From assembly GCA_030537895.1 (NCBI GenBank), contig JAUNVA010000019.1, forward strand, positions 1 to 37,439: 37,439 bases of DNA, given 5' to 3'. Position 1 is the stretch's first letter; each line of letters begins with the position of its first letter. The notes beneath the pieces are model-generated. The model was not told the origin of the DNA, did no database searches, and saw nothing but the letters and a program-made list of their open reading frames with translations. Origin of the DNA: Bowdeniella nasicola. Lineage in GTDB: Bacteria > Actinomycetota > Actinomycetes > Actinomycetales > Actinomycetaceae. Below, piece after piece: positions 8,444-17,395 of this stretch. The position numbers were made by a program, and so were the translations under genes.

Positions 8444-8481
8444 TACAGTGGGCGTGGGGTGCGGTGATGCGCCCCACGCCC
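8444..8481 (+). promoter_or_regulatory. -10-like box and strong hairpin before tdh
   Basis: TACAGT (8444-8449) resembles a -10 box. GGGCGTGGGG (8450-8459) pairs perfectly with CCCCACGCCC (8472-8481); with wobble pairs the stem extends to 14 bp closed by a GTGA tetraloop of the GNRA type. It lies 57 bases after the previous stop and 24 before the tdh start. It has no T-run. It may terminate the upstream gene or act in the tdh leader; if transcription starts near 8456, part of the left arm is lost, so the two readings compete. Confidence 0.5.
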
Positions 8482-8505
8482 AGGCGTCAATGAGGAGCGT
8501 TTAGC

Positions 8506-9561
8506 ATGCGTGCATTGGTCAAACCCGAAGCTGCCCCCGGTCTTGTCCTCACCGACGTACCGGAACCCGAGGTGGGGCCCGGCGAGGTGAAGATCAGGGT
8601 GTTACGCGCGGGTTTGTGCGGCACTGACCTCCATATCCAGGCTTGGGACGACTGGGCGGCAGAAATGCTCACTCCTCCCATGACGATTGGCCACGAGTTC
8701 TACGGTGAGATCGTCGACATCGGTCCCGATGTCCCCGTCGGTCCGGGTCGCGACGAACTGCGGATCGGACTCGGCGTGAGCGTCGAAGGACACGTCGTAT
8801 GCGGGCGCTGCCGCAATTGCCGGGCGGGGCGCCGCCACATGTGCATCCGAACCTCCTCCATCGGCGTGAACCGCGACGGCGCGTTCGCGGACTACGTGGT
8901 CGTGCCCGCCACGAACGTATGGGTGCAGCCCGAAGCAATCGATCCCGAACTCGGCGCCATTTTCGACCCGCTCGGCAACGCCTTCCACACCGCTCTTCAA
9001 ACCCCGATGGTCGGCGAGGACGTCCTCATCACGGGCGCCGGACCCATCGGTGTCATGGCCGCGGCAATCGCCCAGCACGCGGGGGCCCGCAACGTCGTCG
9101 TCACCGACGTCTCGCCCGAACGTCTCGAGCTGGCCCGCTCTGCTGGGGCGACGCGCGCCGTCGATATCTCCGCGCAAAGTGTGCACGACGTGCAGCGTGA
9201 ACTTGGGATGCGTGAAGGTTTCGACGTCGCCATGGAGATGAGCGGAAACCCCGCCGCAATGGGCGACATTCTCGAAAACTGCACGCACGGCGCCCACATT
9301 GCCCTGCTCGGAATCCCGACGGACCCCTACCCGATCGACTGGGGCAAGGTCATCACGCACATGTTCACAATCAAGGGAGTCTACGGGCGCGACATGTTCG
9401 ATACCTGGTACCACATGACCTTCTCGATGGAATCCTCGCGCAAACTACGCGAAGCAGTGCGCGGCGTCATCACGCATCGATTCCCCGCCGAACAGTGGGC
9501 CGACGCCTTCGACGCCGCCCGCTCCGGCACGGGAGGGAAGGTCATCATGGATTGGTCGTGA
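8506..9561 (+). CDS. tdh: L-threonine 3-dehydrogenase
   Basis: Oxidises L-threonine with NAD+ to 2-amino-3-ketobutyrate, a zinc-dependent medium-chain dehydrogenase acting in the cytoplasm. The 351 residues match the family length. Visible: catalytic zinc and proton-relay residues C38, T40 and H43, GHE at 62-64, structural-zinc cysteines C99, C102, C105 and C113, and the NAD-binding GAGPIG at 177-182. GAGGAG lies upstream of the ATG. The next gene, 60 bases on, is kbl, which uses its product, so this is the standard tdh-kbl operon of threonine breakdown to glycine and acetyl-CoA. Confidence 0.96.
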   Translation: MRALVKPEAAPGLVLTDVPEPEVGPGEVKIRVLRAGLCGTDLHIQAWDDWAAEMLTPPMTIGHEFYGEIVDIGPDVPVGPGRDELRIGLGVSVEGHVVCGRCRNCRAGRRHMCIRTSSIGVNRDGAFADYVVVPATNVWVQPEAIDPELGAIFDPLGNAFHTALQTPMVGEDVLITGAGPIGVMAAAIAQHAGARNVVVTDVSPERLELARSAGATRAVDISAQSVHDVQRELGMREGFDVAMEMSGNPAAMGDILENCTHGAHIALLGIPTDPYPIDWGKVITHMFTIKGVYGRDMFDTWYHMTFSMESSRKLREAVRGVITHRFPAEQWADAFDAARSGTGGKVIMDWS

Positions 9562-9621
9562 TTGTGACCGACTCCGTCCGACCTCGGTGACCCTGCCCAC
9601 CTCCGACCCGAAAGGCTCCCC

Positions 9622-10833
9622 ATGACCCGCGACGCCGTCGCCGAATTTCTCTCCTCTGTCTCCGCAGAACTGGGCGAGATCGAGCAGGCTGGTCTGTACA
9701 AGCGTGAACGTGAACTCACCACGGCCCAGTCCGCTCGTATCGCAACCACCGCAGGGGCATCACTGAACTTCTGCGCGAATAACTACCTCGGGCTCGCCGA
9801 TGATCCGAGGATCGTCACCGCCGCGAAGGACGCCCTCGAGGAGTGGGGATTCGGCATGGCATCGGTGCGTTTCATCTGCGGCACGCAAAGTCCGCATCGC
9901 GCGCTTGAAGAGGAGATCGCCGACTATCTCGGCCTCGCCGACTCCATCCTGTTCTCCTCCTGCTTCGATGCCAACGGCGGCCTCTTCGAGGTGTTCTTCG
10001 GGCCGGAGGACGCGATCGTCTCGGACTCTTTGAATCACGCCTCCCTCATCGATGGGATCCGGCTCACGAAGGCGAAGCGCCTGCGATACGCCAACGCGGA
10101 CCTTGACGATCTGCGCGCCCGCCTCGAGGAGGCTCGCGACGCCAACTGCCGACGTATCGCGATCGTGACTGACGGCGTGTTCTCGATGGACGGATCCTAT
10201 GCCCCACTTGAGGGCATCTGCGATCTGGCCGATGAGTTCGGCGCTCTCGTGATTGTGGACGACTCCCACGCCACCGGCTTCGTCGGCGAGCAGGGGCGCG
10301 GCACCCACGAACTCCTCGGTGTCATGGGCCGAGTCGACATCATCACGGGCACGCTGGGCAAGGCGCTCGGTGGAGCCTCCGGCGGCTTCGTGGCCGGTCC
10401 GAGCGAGGTCGTGGACCTCCTCCGCCAAAAGGCCCGGCCCTATCTGTTCTCCAACGCCGTTGCCCCCGCCGTTGTCGCCGGATCTCGGCAGGCCCTCAGC
10501 CTGGCCCGTGCTGCAGACGCCGAACGAGTCCAACTCCGTGCGAACGCTGCCCTCTTCCGCTCCCTCATGGAAGAGGAGGGCTTCGACCTGCTGCCCGGCA
10601 CCCACCCGATCATCGCCGTCATGTTTCCCGGCGACGACGGGGCGCGGCTCGCCACCGAGATCGCCGACGCGATGCTCGACGATGGCGTCTACGTGATCGC
10701 GTTCTCCTTCCCGGTCGTGCCGCGCGGCAAGGCTCGGATCCGCGTCCAGCTCTCGGCGGGCCACACCGAGGCGGACATCCGTGCCTGTGTGCGTGCCTTC
10801 GTCGAGGCGCGCGCTCGAGTGGCGGGGAACTGA
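9622..10833 (+). CDS. kbl: Glycine C-acetyltransferase (2-amino-3-ketobutyrate CoA ligase)
   Basis: PLP enzyme that splits 2-amino-3-ketobutyrate with CoA into glycine and acetyl-CoA. At 403 residues it has normal length for the alpha-oxoamine synthase family. Visible: H139 in SLNHAS, DDSHATG with the PLP-contacting D213 and H216, and the Schiff-base lysine K247 in GTLGKALGGA. GAAAGG precedes the ATG. It follows tdh in the same operon. A 12-bp palindrome CCGGGATCCCGG lies just after the stop (10840-10851), without a T-run. The rest of the gap up to 11104 holds no recognised gene; TACGGT at 11061-11066 is a possible -10 for the next gene. Confidence 0.96.
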   Translation: MTRDAVAEFLSSVSAELGEIEQAGLYKRERELTTAQSARIATTAGASLNFCANNYLGLADDPRIVTAAKDALEEWGFGMASVRFICGTQSPHRALEEEIADYLGLADSILFSSCFDANGGLFEVFFGPEDAIVSDSLNHASLIDGIRLTKAKRLRYANADLDDLRARLEEARDANCRRIAIVTDGVFSMDGSYAPLEGICDLADEFGALVIVDDSHATGFVGEQGRGTHELLGVMGRVDIITGTLGKALGGASGGFVAGPSEVVDLLRQKARPYLFSNAVAPAVVAGSRQALSLARAADAERVQLRANAALFRSLMEEEGFDLLPGTHPIIAVMFPGDDGARLATEIADAMLDDGVYVIAFSFPVVPRGKARIRVQLSAGHTEADIRACVRAFVEARARVAGN

Positions 10834-11104
10834 AGAGACCCGGGATCCCGGTAAGGACCGAGGCTCGCGCCACTGGGTGGTCAGAGGGACGGGAACGGGT
10901 GAGCCGCTGCGCGGTGGCCGCTCCCCCTCCACACAGCTGGATAATCGGCCACATTGTGGCGGGCTCCCTCGATTGCGTGGAGACACCCTGATGAGCGCCC
11001 ACCCAACGTAACGTGACATATCCACCACATGATGGGAGCCTCAGCATCGCATAAGTTTGTTACGGTGGATGAACCTCACTTCAACGAAGCCGGGAGGCTC
11101 CAAC

Positions 11105-11896
11105 GTGACACAACACATCCATCGTTTTGATAACAAAGCCGTCATCATTACGGGCGGTGCTGGCGGAATCGGACTCTATACCGCGATCCGTCTTGCGTCT
11201 GAAGGCGCAAAGGTCGCCCTCGTCGATGTCGCAGAAGAGGGACTTAAGAAGGCGAAGAAGCAGCTCCTCGAGTCCGTCTCGGGCGCCGAAGTCATCACCT
11301 GCGTTGCTGACGTCTCAAATGAGGATGACGTCAAGGCCTACGTCGCCGCCACGCTCGAGGCCTTCGGGTCAATCGATGGCTTCTTTAACAATGCTGGTAT
11401 CGACGGAAAGCGCTTCCCGCTTCCGGAATACACTCCCGAAGAATTCGAACGCGTGATGACCATCAACTCCACGGGCGTTTTCCTCGGTCTCAAGCACGTC
11501 CTTGAACAAATGGAAAAGCAGGGCAGCGGCGCTATTGTGAACACCGCGTCCATTGGTGGCATTCTCGGCTGGTCTAGCCAGTACGGCTACATCGCGTCCA
11601 AGCATGCCGTCGTCGGAATGACCCGCGCAGCGGCGGCCGAATTCGCCTGCAAGGGTCTGCACATCAACGCCGTCGCCCCCGGTGGAATCAAGACCCCGAT
11701 GGCGGCTGACGCCATGCGCAAGCTGAATCCGGAAGATCCCGAAGCCGCCGAGCGCCAGTTCGCCGCCGGCATTCCGGCAGGCCGGATGGGCACGCCAGAT
11801 GAGATCGCCGGTGTGGTCGCCTTCCTGCTTTCTGAAGACGCCGCCTTCATCAACGGCCAGATCCTCGTGGTCGACGGCGGCCAGACCTGCCAGTAG
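11105..11896 (+). CDS. SDR-family NAD(P)-dependent oxidoreductase
   Basis: A classical short-chain dehydrogenase. The GTG at 11105 is preferred because GGGAGG lies just upstream; 263 residues is typical. Visible: cofactor-binding TGGAGGIG (16-23), D41 at the end of the second strand (favouring NAD), NNAG (95-98), catalytic S149 and the YxxxK pair Y162/K166, followed by the PGGIKT loop. The substrate cannot be told from sequence. It is a single-gene unit with its own terminator. Its codon use is slightly less GC-rich than that of tdh-kbl. Confidence 0.92.
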   Translation: MTQHIHRFDNKAVIITGGAGGIGLYTAIRLASEGAKVALVDVAEEGLKKAKKQLLESVSGAEVITCVADVSNEDDVKAYVAATLEAFGSIDGFFNNAGIDGKRFPLPEYTPEEFERVMTINSTGVFLGLKHVLEQMEKQGSGAIVNTASIGGILGWSSQYGYIASKHAVVGMTRAAAAEFACKGLHINAVAPGGIKTPMAADAMRKLNPEDPEAAERQFAAGIPAGRMGTPDEIAGVVAFLLSEDAAFINGQILVVDGGQTCQ

Positions 11897-11912
11897 TCCG
11901 TTCATTCCACGG

Positions 11913-11952
11913 CGCCCGGCATCATGCTCGATGAGCGGATGCCGGGCGTTGT
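11913..11952. terminator. Terminator between convergent SDR and Tat-protein genes
   Basis: CGCCCGGCATC (11913-11923) pairs perfectly with GATGCCGGGCG (11938-11948); an inner GCTC/GAGC pairing is possible. TTGTGT follows. It lies 17 bases after the SDR stop and may serve both strands. Confidence 0.72.
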
Positions 11953-12012
11953 GTCGCCACCTGAGTGTGCGCCCAGAGATATCGCACGGGGCGCTATCCG
12001 GGCTGGTGACCT

Positions 12013-12753
12013 CTAGTAGATCCCGTCGCCAGGATTGTTCCCCGAGAAATAGTCTCCAATGACAGAGGAGTCAACGCCCTGCCCCGATTTGAGGCGCCCT
12101 TCCCCCTGTGGACCTCGGTACCTGAACTGGCGATGCTTAGCATCGTTCAGGGCCTGCTGATAGTGCTCAGCACAGGCTGAGGCATCACCGGTGGGAAGGA
12201 TGGAGGAGAGCTCCGCCTCCTTGGGGATCGCCAGCACTGGCGTGACCACGACCTTGGACTTGACGGTGCCCCACGTCCGCCCCCAGGCAAACCGGAAATC
12301 GGGTTCGGCCCCCGGAGCCAGCGTCGTACGCAGCTGCCAGATGAAAGTGCGGGTACGGCGCGCTTCGTCATAGCCGAGATCTTGAACTGTCTGCCCGAGG
12401 TCACTCCCGGTGAGATTACGCTGTCGGTTCCCCGTAATATCCACGGCATCGATCCGCAGTGTCAGCGGATTCTCTTCTTCAAACGTGAGGCTTTGCCCGC
12501 TGATGTTCTTCACGTTCACGACCGAGAAGCCCGTTCCACCATTAATGGAGTACACGGCTTGGTAAAAGTTGATCTCCAGGCTATCCACAACGAACGTCTC
12601 CAGCGCCGCCGCGATCTGCGCCTGGTTCCCGGCGGTGCAATACGATGCCGCGTAGGCCGGCACGGCCGTCGCGACCGTGACCGCTGGAATTGCCCACGTT
12701 CCACCCTTGATGACGGTACGTCGCGAAATGACGCTCGCTCGTTCCTCAGTCAT
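12013..12753 (-). CDS. Tat-exported protein of unknown function
   Basis: The ATG at 12753 has GGGGGA upstream. The 246-residue protein starts with a twin-arginine signal: SRRTVIKGGTW with R11-R12, then a hydrophobic stretch ending in AYA, with cleavage expected near residue 36. The mature part looks beta-rich and contains NFYQAVYSING, a conserved-looking TLAPGAEPDFRFAWGRTW and two Cys. Related Tat-signal proteins of unknown role are common in Actinomycetales. The FRFAWGRTW stretch resembles FRWGVTW in the surface protein at the window start. The base composition is lower in GC, as in that gene. Confidence 0.8.
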   Translation of the reverse strand: MTEERASVISRRTVIKGGTWAIPAVTVATAVPAYAASYCTAGNQAQIAAALETFVVDSLEINFYQAVYSINGGTGFSVVNVKNISGQSLTFEEENPLTLRIDAVDITGNRQRNLTGSDLGQTVQDLGYDEARRTRTFIWQLRTTLAPGAEPDFRFAWGRTWGTVKSKVVVTPVLAIPKEAELSSILPTGDASACAEHYQQALNDAKHRQFRYRGPQGEGRLKSGQGVDSSVIGDYFSGNNPGDGIY

Positions 12754-12785
12754 CTGTCCCCCTGAATAATTCGCATCACGTGGAC

Positions 12786-12812
12786 CACTTATCAAGTGAT
12801 CTACCTATTGTA
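12786..12812 (-). promoter_or_regulatory. Promoter of Tat-protein gene with overlapping dyad
   Basis: TACAAT (12812-12807, minus strand) is a good -10 box, predicting a start near 12800. CACTT/AAGTG arms (12786-12798) form a dyad right at the start of the transcript, which could be an operator or a leader hairpin. Confidence 0.5.
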
Positions 12813-12829
12813 GCGAGCGCGGGGGCGCC

Positions 12830-13400
12830 TCCCAGTGTTTTACGGGGAGCCAGAATCCCGGTTCCAGCGCACCGTGGGGTGGTGCGGCCCCTCCGGTGAC
12901 CGTACCCACCTCTCTCCCCCACCAGTCCAGCAACGCTACGCCGCAGGGACTGGCGCCGTTAGCTGCCTTCGGCGTGGGTGTCGACGTCGTGCACGGGCCG
13001 GTTCTCGCGTCACTGGTGAACGCTCGTGCCGATCTGGGCGCGACGCGCATCCGGGTAGGCCACCACCCGACCGAGCAGCATCTTGTCCGGAGAGAATCCG
13101 ATGCCGGGATGAGGTGTGACGGAGAGAAGGCGGCTTGCTCGACCTGGGCGACGTAGTGGGTCGGGTTGTCGTTCAGTTCGAATTCACCCACCTCGATCAG
13201 GGGAAGTCCGCGTGCGACCAAGTCTTGGTGAGGTCGGAGGGGTTGATCCGATAGGTCTTGCCCTCGTCATACGTCATCACCTGGACCGAGAGCTTCCAGC
13301 GCGGATAGTCACCCTTCTCAATGGCCTCAAACAGGTCGCGACAGTGGAAATCGGCATCCAGGCCAGCCACCGCGGTGGCCTCGCCCGCACCCATGTTCTC
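12830..13400 (-). pseudogene. Decayed catalase gene (C-terminal half)
   Basis: Three minus-strand frames together give a clade-type monofunctional catalase. From about 13390 to 13199: [19 protein letters not shown] and [21 protein letters not shown] one-base loss in a C run then shifts to [13 protein letters not shown] and [16 protein letters not shown] (13200-13105). A second one-base loss in a C run shifts to [20 protein letters not shown] (from 13104), ending in a TGA at 13010-13012. Weaker likeness continues to about 12830 with more stops. The N-terminal half with the haem-pocket His and Asn is missing. The gene cannot make active enzyme. The two C-run losses alone could be sequencing errors, but the missing half and extra stops cannot. 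Confidence 0.85.
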
Positions 13401-13596
13401 CCCTCCGACCGCCCCTCTCGCCCCCGGGTAAACCCTCAGCCGATTGGGGGACTCATCCGTCATCACTCCACCTCGGGAATGAGCATGACGGCGCGGCAAT
13501 CGTGCGCACGCCGGATCTGCAACACGCGGTTTTCGGGCAGTGTGAACAGTGTCGGGATCTGACGATCCTATGAGAACACTGTGGGAGGAACCGACC

Positions 13597-14319
13597 ATGG
13601 AACGCACCGTACGGGCCAGCCGAGCCCACCGGCTCGTCGCCGCGACGACGATGCCCATCGCCGGCGCCGTTCTCGGGGCGCTCACCGCGCTAGCCCTCGA
13701 GGTCATCGCCAGTCGCCGCTGGCTTGGCCTCACGAATATCGCCGGATGGGGTACCTACGTGGGTGAACCTGTTCTTATCGCCATCGTCGTTGTCGCCGGC
13801 ACCCTTGGAGGCATTGCCTTCGCCGCGGCAATGTTCGGCGAAGCCCTGCGCCTTCACGTGACCCCCCACCAGCTCACGCTCATCTGGGACGACGCGCGCA
13901 CCGTCATCCCCGCACCGCAGATCTCCGCAATCTCGGTCTGCGAGGACGTCATCATCTTCGGCCCGCGCGGTTCAGAACTCGCGCGCGTACGAAACGACCT
14001 GGACCGGGCCGACCTGCTCACCGCGCTTGACGACGCCGGCTACGCCCCGATCCTCTACCACGATCCGCACGAGTTCGAATTTACAACCCTCACCCCCGCC
14101 GACACCGCACTGAGCGACGACGCTCACAAGCTCCTCGCGGCGCGCGGTCACGCCGTCGCCACGGGCGCCCACGGGGATGCGGAACTCCTCCGCCGGAGGC
14201 TCGCCTCCCTCGGGATCATGGTGCGGGACGTGCACCGCCGAGGCCGCCGGCCACTCACCCAACAGTGGCGTGTGATCCACCCTGCGGACTCGACGTTGGC
14301 GCTGGCCGTCGGGTCCTGA
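13597..14319 (+). CDS. YqeB-family membrane protein
   Basis: The ATG at 13597 follows GGGAGGAA; an ATG at 13570 is the alternative. The 240-residue product has two transmembrane segments (about 15-40 and 57-80), a beta-rich middle ([16 protein letters not shown]) and a C-terminal part ending in [16 protein letters not shown]...QQWRVI. I recall the same order of elements and a matching ending (LLKLGIVVRDEKKRQYWR-like) from YqeB of Bacillus. No biochemical role is known to me. It is convergent with the transporter gene, 11 bases apart. Confidence 0.75.
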   Translation: MERTVRASRAHRLVAATTMPIAGAVLGALTALALEVIASRRWLGLTNIAGWGTYVGEPVLIAIVVVAGTLGGIAFAAAMFGEALRLHVTPHQLTLIWDDARTVIPAPQISAISVCEDVIIFGPRGSELARVRNDLDRADLLTALDDAGYAPILYHDPHEFEFTTLTPADTALSDDAHKLLAARGHAVATGAHGDAELLRRRLASLGIMVRDVHRRGRRPLTQQWRVIHPADSTLALAVGS

Positions 14320-14330
14320 GACGGAGGGAA

Positions 14331-15899
14331 TTACAGCGCCACGATCACGTGCACGAGCACGATCTTTGCGACCATCGCGAGCGCAAAGAGCGCGGCGTAA
14401 CCCGATTCGATCCGGTCATCGTCGCTGAGTGCACTCGCGTGGGCGAGGATCGCTGGCTGGCCGATAATGCCTGCAATACCCCCCGCTGTTCGGGGTGCCG
14501 AGAGCCCCAGAAGGCGGCCCCCCATAGCGAGGAGCGTCGTCGTCGCCGTCACGACGACGAGTCCCATCAGAGCCGCCGCCGCGCCGTCGGCCGTGAAGGC
14601 GAACGCCGCGAAGGAGGGGCCAGCCGAGAGCCCGACCGCCGCGAGGAAGATGAGGAGGCCGAGCTGCCGGATGGAGAGGTTCGCAGCCTGCGGAATCTGC
14701 CAGATCACCGGGCCGGTGCGCTGGAGGTAGCCGGCGATCATACCGACGATTAGCGGCCCCGCCGCGGCTCCGAGCGCGAACGAGGAGCCCGTCGGCAGGG
14801 GGATCTCAATCAGGCCGAGTGCGAGCCCCAGGGCCATCCCGAGTCCGACCGACAGAGCGGAAAAGGAGGAGACGCCGCGGTCAGAATCGCCAAGAAAGCG
14901 CGCGACAGACTGCAGCTCGGCACGCGGCACGACCACGAGTACGCGGTCGCCAAGCTCTAGGGCGAGGTCGTCACGGGCGAGCAACTCGTGATCGCCACGC
15001 CGCACGCGCGTCATGACACCGCCGAATCTGCCCGGCAGGTTGAGGTCCGCAACGGAACGGCCGGCGAGATCGCGGTTCGAGAGAGTGAAATGTGTGAAGT
15101 CCACGTGGGCGCGGTCGTCGGCAAGGTGCCGGGGCAGCTCTTCGCCCACGCAAGCAATGGCGCGTTCGACAACCGGGCGCTGCCCGACGAAGAGCACCTC
15201 GTCGCCCTCCTGCAGTTCCTCGCCCGGTGCGACGACGCGCGTGCGCCCCTGCCGACGCAAGTAGCTCATCCGTAGCGACTGGGCGGCGTAGCCCGGCACC
15301 TGGCGCACGGGCATCGCATGGAGAACGGTCACCGATGTCGCGTAGATGTCCCCATCGGAGAGCGGTTCGGTATCACGACTACCCGGCCATTGGCGGCCTA
15401 CCACGAGGGAGACGACGCCAATCGCGACGACGACGCCGACGGGGTAGCCGATCGCGTAGCCAATCGAGGCGGTCGTATTGCCGGCTGCGGCATTCGCGGC
15501 GGCGAGCGCCGGCGTCGCGGTGAGGGCCCCAGAGTAGACGCCGGCCGTAATCTCGGGGCTGAGGCCGAAAAGCCGGGCAAGGAAGGCGACGGCGACGGCG
15601 AGGACACCGAGGATCACCAGTGCGCAGACCATGATGGGGGCCTGCCGGGTGAGGTCGGAGAAGAAGGTTTGCCCCGCGGTGAGACCAACCATATAGACGA
15701 ACAGTGCGAGGCCGAGCGTCTGGACGAGCGCCAACTCCGGTCCGACGTCGGGTACGAGCGAGCCGAGCGCGAGTCCCACAAAAAGCGCGCCCGCAGCCCC
15801 GAGACGCAGTGGCCCGAGGGGGACGGCGCCGAGCGCGGCGCCGAGTGCGAGTACGACGAACACGGCGAGCAACGGGGACGAAGCGAGGGCATCAAGCAT
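14331..15899 (-). CDS. AspT/YidE-type putative transporter with two RCK_C domains
   Basis: A 522-residue integral membrane protein. The ATG at 15899 has GGAGGACT upstream. Layout: about five hydrophobic helices (1-170), two soluble TrkA-C/RCK_C domains in tandem (about 195-270 and 290-365; GEELQEGDEVLFVG and LALELGDRVLVVVP), then about five more helices (380-522). Each membrane half ends in a repeated element: TAGVYSGALTATPALAAANA in the first, TAGGIAGIIGQPAILAHA in the second. This is the AspT exchanger architecture (aspartate:alanine exchange in lactobacilli); the substrate here is unknown. A -10-like TAGGCT lies at 15952-15947. Confidence 0.9.
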   Translation of the reverse strand: MLDALASSPLLAVFVVLALGAALGAVPLGPLRLGAAGALFVGLALGSLVPDVGPELALVQTLGLALFVYMVGLTAGQTFFSDLTRQAPIMVCALVILGVLAVAVAFLARLFGLSPEITAGVYSGALTATPALAAANAAAGNTTASIGYAIGYPVGVVVAIGVVSLVVGRQWPGSRDTEPLSDGDIYATSVTVLHAMPVRQVPGYAAQSLRMSYLRRQGRTRVVAPGEELQEGDEVLFVGQRPVVERAIACVGEELPRHLADDRAHVDFTHFTLSNRDLAGRSVADLNLPGRFGGVMTRVRRGDHELLARDDLALELGDRVLVVVPRAELQSVARFLGDSDRGVSSFSALSVGLGMALGLALGLIEIPLPTGSSFALGAAAGPLIVGMIAGYLQRTGPVIWQIPQAANLSIRQLGLLIFLAAVGLSAGPSFAAFAFTADGAAAALMGLVVVTATTTLLAMGGRLLGLSAPRTAGGIAGIIGQPAILAHASALSDDDRIESGYAALFALAMVAKIVLVHVIVAL

Positions 15900-16063
15900 G
15901 GCAGTCCTCCACACACGGGGGCGCGGCGGCGATTCGCAAACCCGGCAGCCTAGGAGGCGGGAGGGCAGGCGCGGGCCTGCACACATCAGCGCTCATCACG
16001 TCACGCATCGTCTTCCTCCAGGGCTCGGGTGAGAGCGACGGCGGGGCTGGCATCGCGCCGACT

Positions 16064-16075
16064 TAGACTGGAGCC
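16064..16075 (+). promoter_or_regulatory. Candidate leaderless promoter of the Nudix gene
   Basis: TAGACT (16064-16069) ends six bases before the ATG at 16076. The whole block TAGACTGGAGCCATG recurs with one change before the fructosamine-kinase gene at 36182. GGAG in the spacer could instead be a ribosome-binding site. Confidence 0.45.
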
Positions 16076-16501
16076 ATGCCTGACGTCGTCGCCGCCGCTA
16101 TTGTCCGCCCACGCGGCGCATCCGTCGAATTGCTGTGCGCACAACGCTCCGCCCCGCCCCGCCTCGCGGGCCTCTTCGAGTTTCCCGGCGGCAAGGTCGA
16201 GCCGGGCGAGGACCCGTGTGCCGCCCTGCACCGCGAGCTGGCCGAAGAACTCGGTGTCTCGGTGCGGCTCGGTTCGCGCGTGCGCGCTCCCGGCGACGGT
16301 GACTGGCCCATCACGTCGAACCTCACAATGCGCGTCTGGCTCGCCGAACTCGCCGACGGCCAGCGACCGCGGGCACTCGAGGATCACGCCTCACTCGTGT
16401 GGGCGACACTGGCTGACGCGGAGGCGCTGCCCTGGATCGAGGCAGACCGCCCGATCCTTGCCGCGGTCGCCCGCGCACTTGAGATCGGGCCTGAGGGCTA
16501 G
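16076..16501 (+). CDS. Nudix hydrolase, MutT-like
   Basis: A 141-residue Nudix protein that hydrolyses a nucleoside diphosphate linked to another group, likely (d)NTPs. The full Nudix box is present: G39, E45, R53-E54, E57-E58, G60. The preceding GLFEFPGGK is typical of MutT-type (8-oxo-dGTP or related) pyrophosphohydrolases. The substrate is inferred from family only. It is divergent from the transporter and ends 21 bases before the convergent TPR gene. Confidence 0.92.
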   Translation: MPDVVAAAIVRPRGASVELLCAQRSAPPRLAGLFEFPGGKVEPGEDPCAALHRELAEELGVSVRLGSRVRAPGDGDWPITSNLTMRVWLAELADGQRPRALEDHASLVWATLADAEALPWIEADRPILAAVARALEIGPEG

Positions 16502-16522
16502 GGCTTCAAGCTCTCCGCCGCG

Positions 16523-17395
16523 CTACCAGGCCTCGCCAGTCCCGAAGCCCGCGCCCTCGCGGCCCTCGCGTTGCTGGAGCACCTCCTCGGCCTGGCGCTG
16601 GTTCTCCTCCAGCTGCGCCTGTTTATCATCCAAGGTCGGGGTGGGCGTCGGCTCAGCCGGCTCCTCTCCCGGTTCTTCACTCGCGTCGTTCTCCTGGTCG
16701 GAGTCAGCCCCGGAATCGTCCGATTGGTCCGCTTCCGGTTCATCAGTCGCGTCCTCACCCGGGTCCTGCGATTCCTCGGCTGCCGTCCGAAGGACGTCGA
16801 CCTGGCGCTGCTGGCGCTGGTGGGTCACGTCTTCATCCGCAGTCGAACTCTCGCCGCCCTCACCGTCGGTTGTGCAGGGCTTCGATGCCTCGGCGGCACG
16901 GTCCATGAATCCGATGGCCTGGTCGAGACGCTGCGCGTCAATCGTGGAACCGAGGAGCTCGCCGCTCGCCTCCACCCCGGCCTCCTCCGCGGTCTCGAGT
17001 GCGAGTCCCTCAAGCGCCAACGAGAGGTTCGTGCGCACGCGACATTCTGTCGAACCTTGAATCGAGCCCGACGCCGCCGGCGTTGCTTTCGGCACGGACG
17101 TGAGCGCTCGCTCGAGGTGCATAACCGCGGCGGCGTAGTCCTCGCGCTCGGCCGCGAGCGTGCCCCGGTTATAGGGCGAGCGCCAGGCATCCGGGCCCGC
17201 GAAAACGACGGCGCGGTGGCTCGCGTAAATGCCGTCGGAGGCCTCGGGGCCACGCCCCGCCATGACGTGCGCACTGGCGACCGTCCAGATGAGCGCAAGG
17301 CCAATGAGCCCGCAAATCGCGGCGAGGACCCGGGCCCAAAGCGGGCGGGACGCCCGTCGCTGCGGGGTGCTATGCCCCTCAGATCGTTCAGTCAC
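16523..17395 (-). CDS. Membrane-anchored TPR protein, last gene of MoxR-VWA train
   Basis: A 290-residue protein with one membrane helix at about 20-42, then an outside domain. A TPR-like helix pair (SPYNRGTLAAEREDYAAAVMHLERAL) spans 73-102. A very acidic stretch (about 205-255, with DDSGADSDQENDASEEPGEE), a PTPTPT hinge and a Gln/Glu-rich coiled-coil end follow. Its start overlaps the end of the upstream VWA gene by 8 bases. Position and layout match BatC/BatE-type TPR partners of Bat operons, which probably scaffold the VWA proteins. Confidence 0.8.
   Translation of the reverse strand: MTERSEGHSTPQRRASRPLWARVLAAICGLIGLALIWTVASAHVMAGRGPEASDGIYASHRAVVFAGPDAWRSPYNRGTLAAEREDYAAAVMHLERALTSVPKATPAASGSIQGSTECRVRTNLSLALEGLALETAEEAGVEASGELLGSTIDAQRLDQAIGFMDRAAEASKPCTTDGEGGESSTADEDVTHQRQQRQVDVLRTAAEESQDPGEDATDEPEADQSDDSGADSDQENDASEEPGEEPAEPTPTPTLDDKQAQLEENQRQAEEVLQQREGREGAGFGTGEAW

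Noticed and set aside
9760..11028. Minus-strand frame of 422 codons opposite kbl
   Set aside because: Antisense to a clear PLP enzyme; no ribosome-binding site or recognisable domain.
12805..13221. 138-codon minus-strand frame as a stand-alone gene
   Set aside because: Only its first 39 residues match catalase; the rest is frame-shifted. It is part of the catalase pseudogene.
13465..13565. Minus-strand fragment [19 protein letters not shown]
   Set aside because: About 33 codons with a stop on each side and no start; could be a remnant but there is no recognised homologue, so no feature is claimed.
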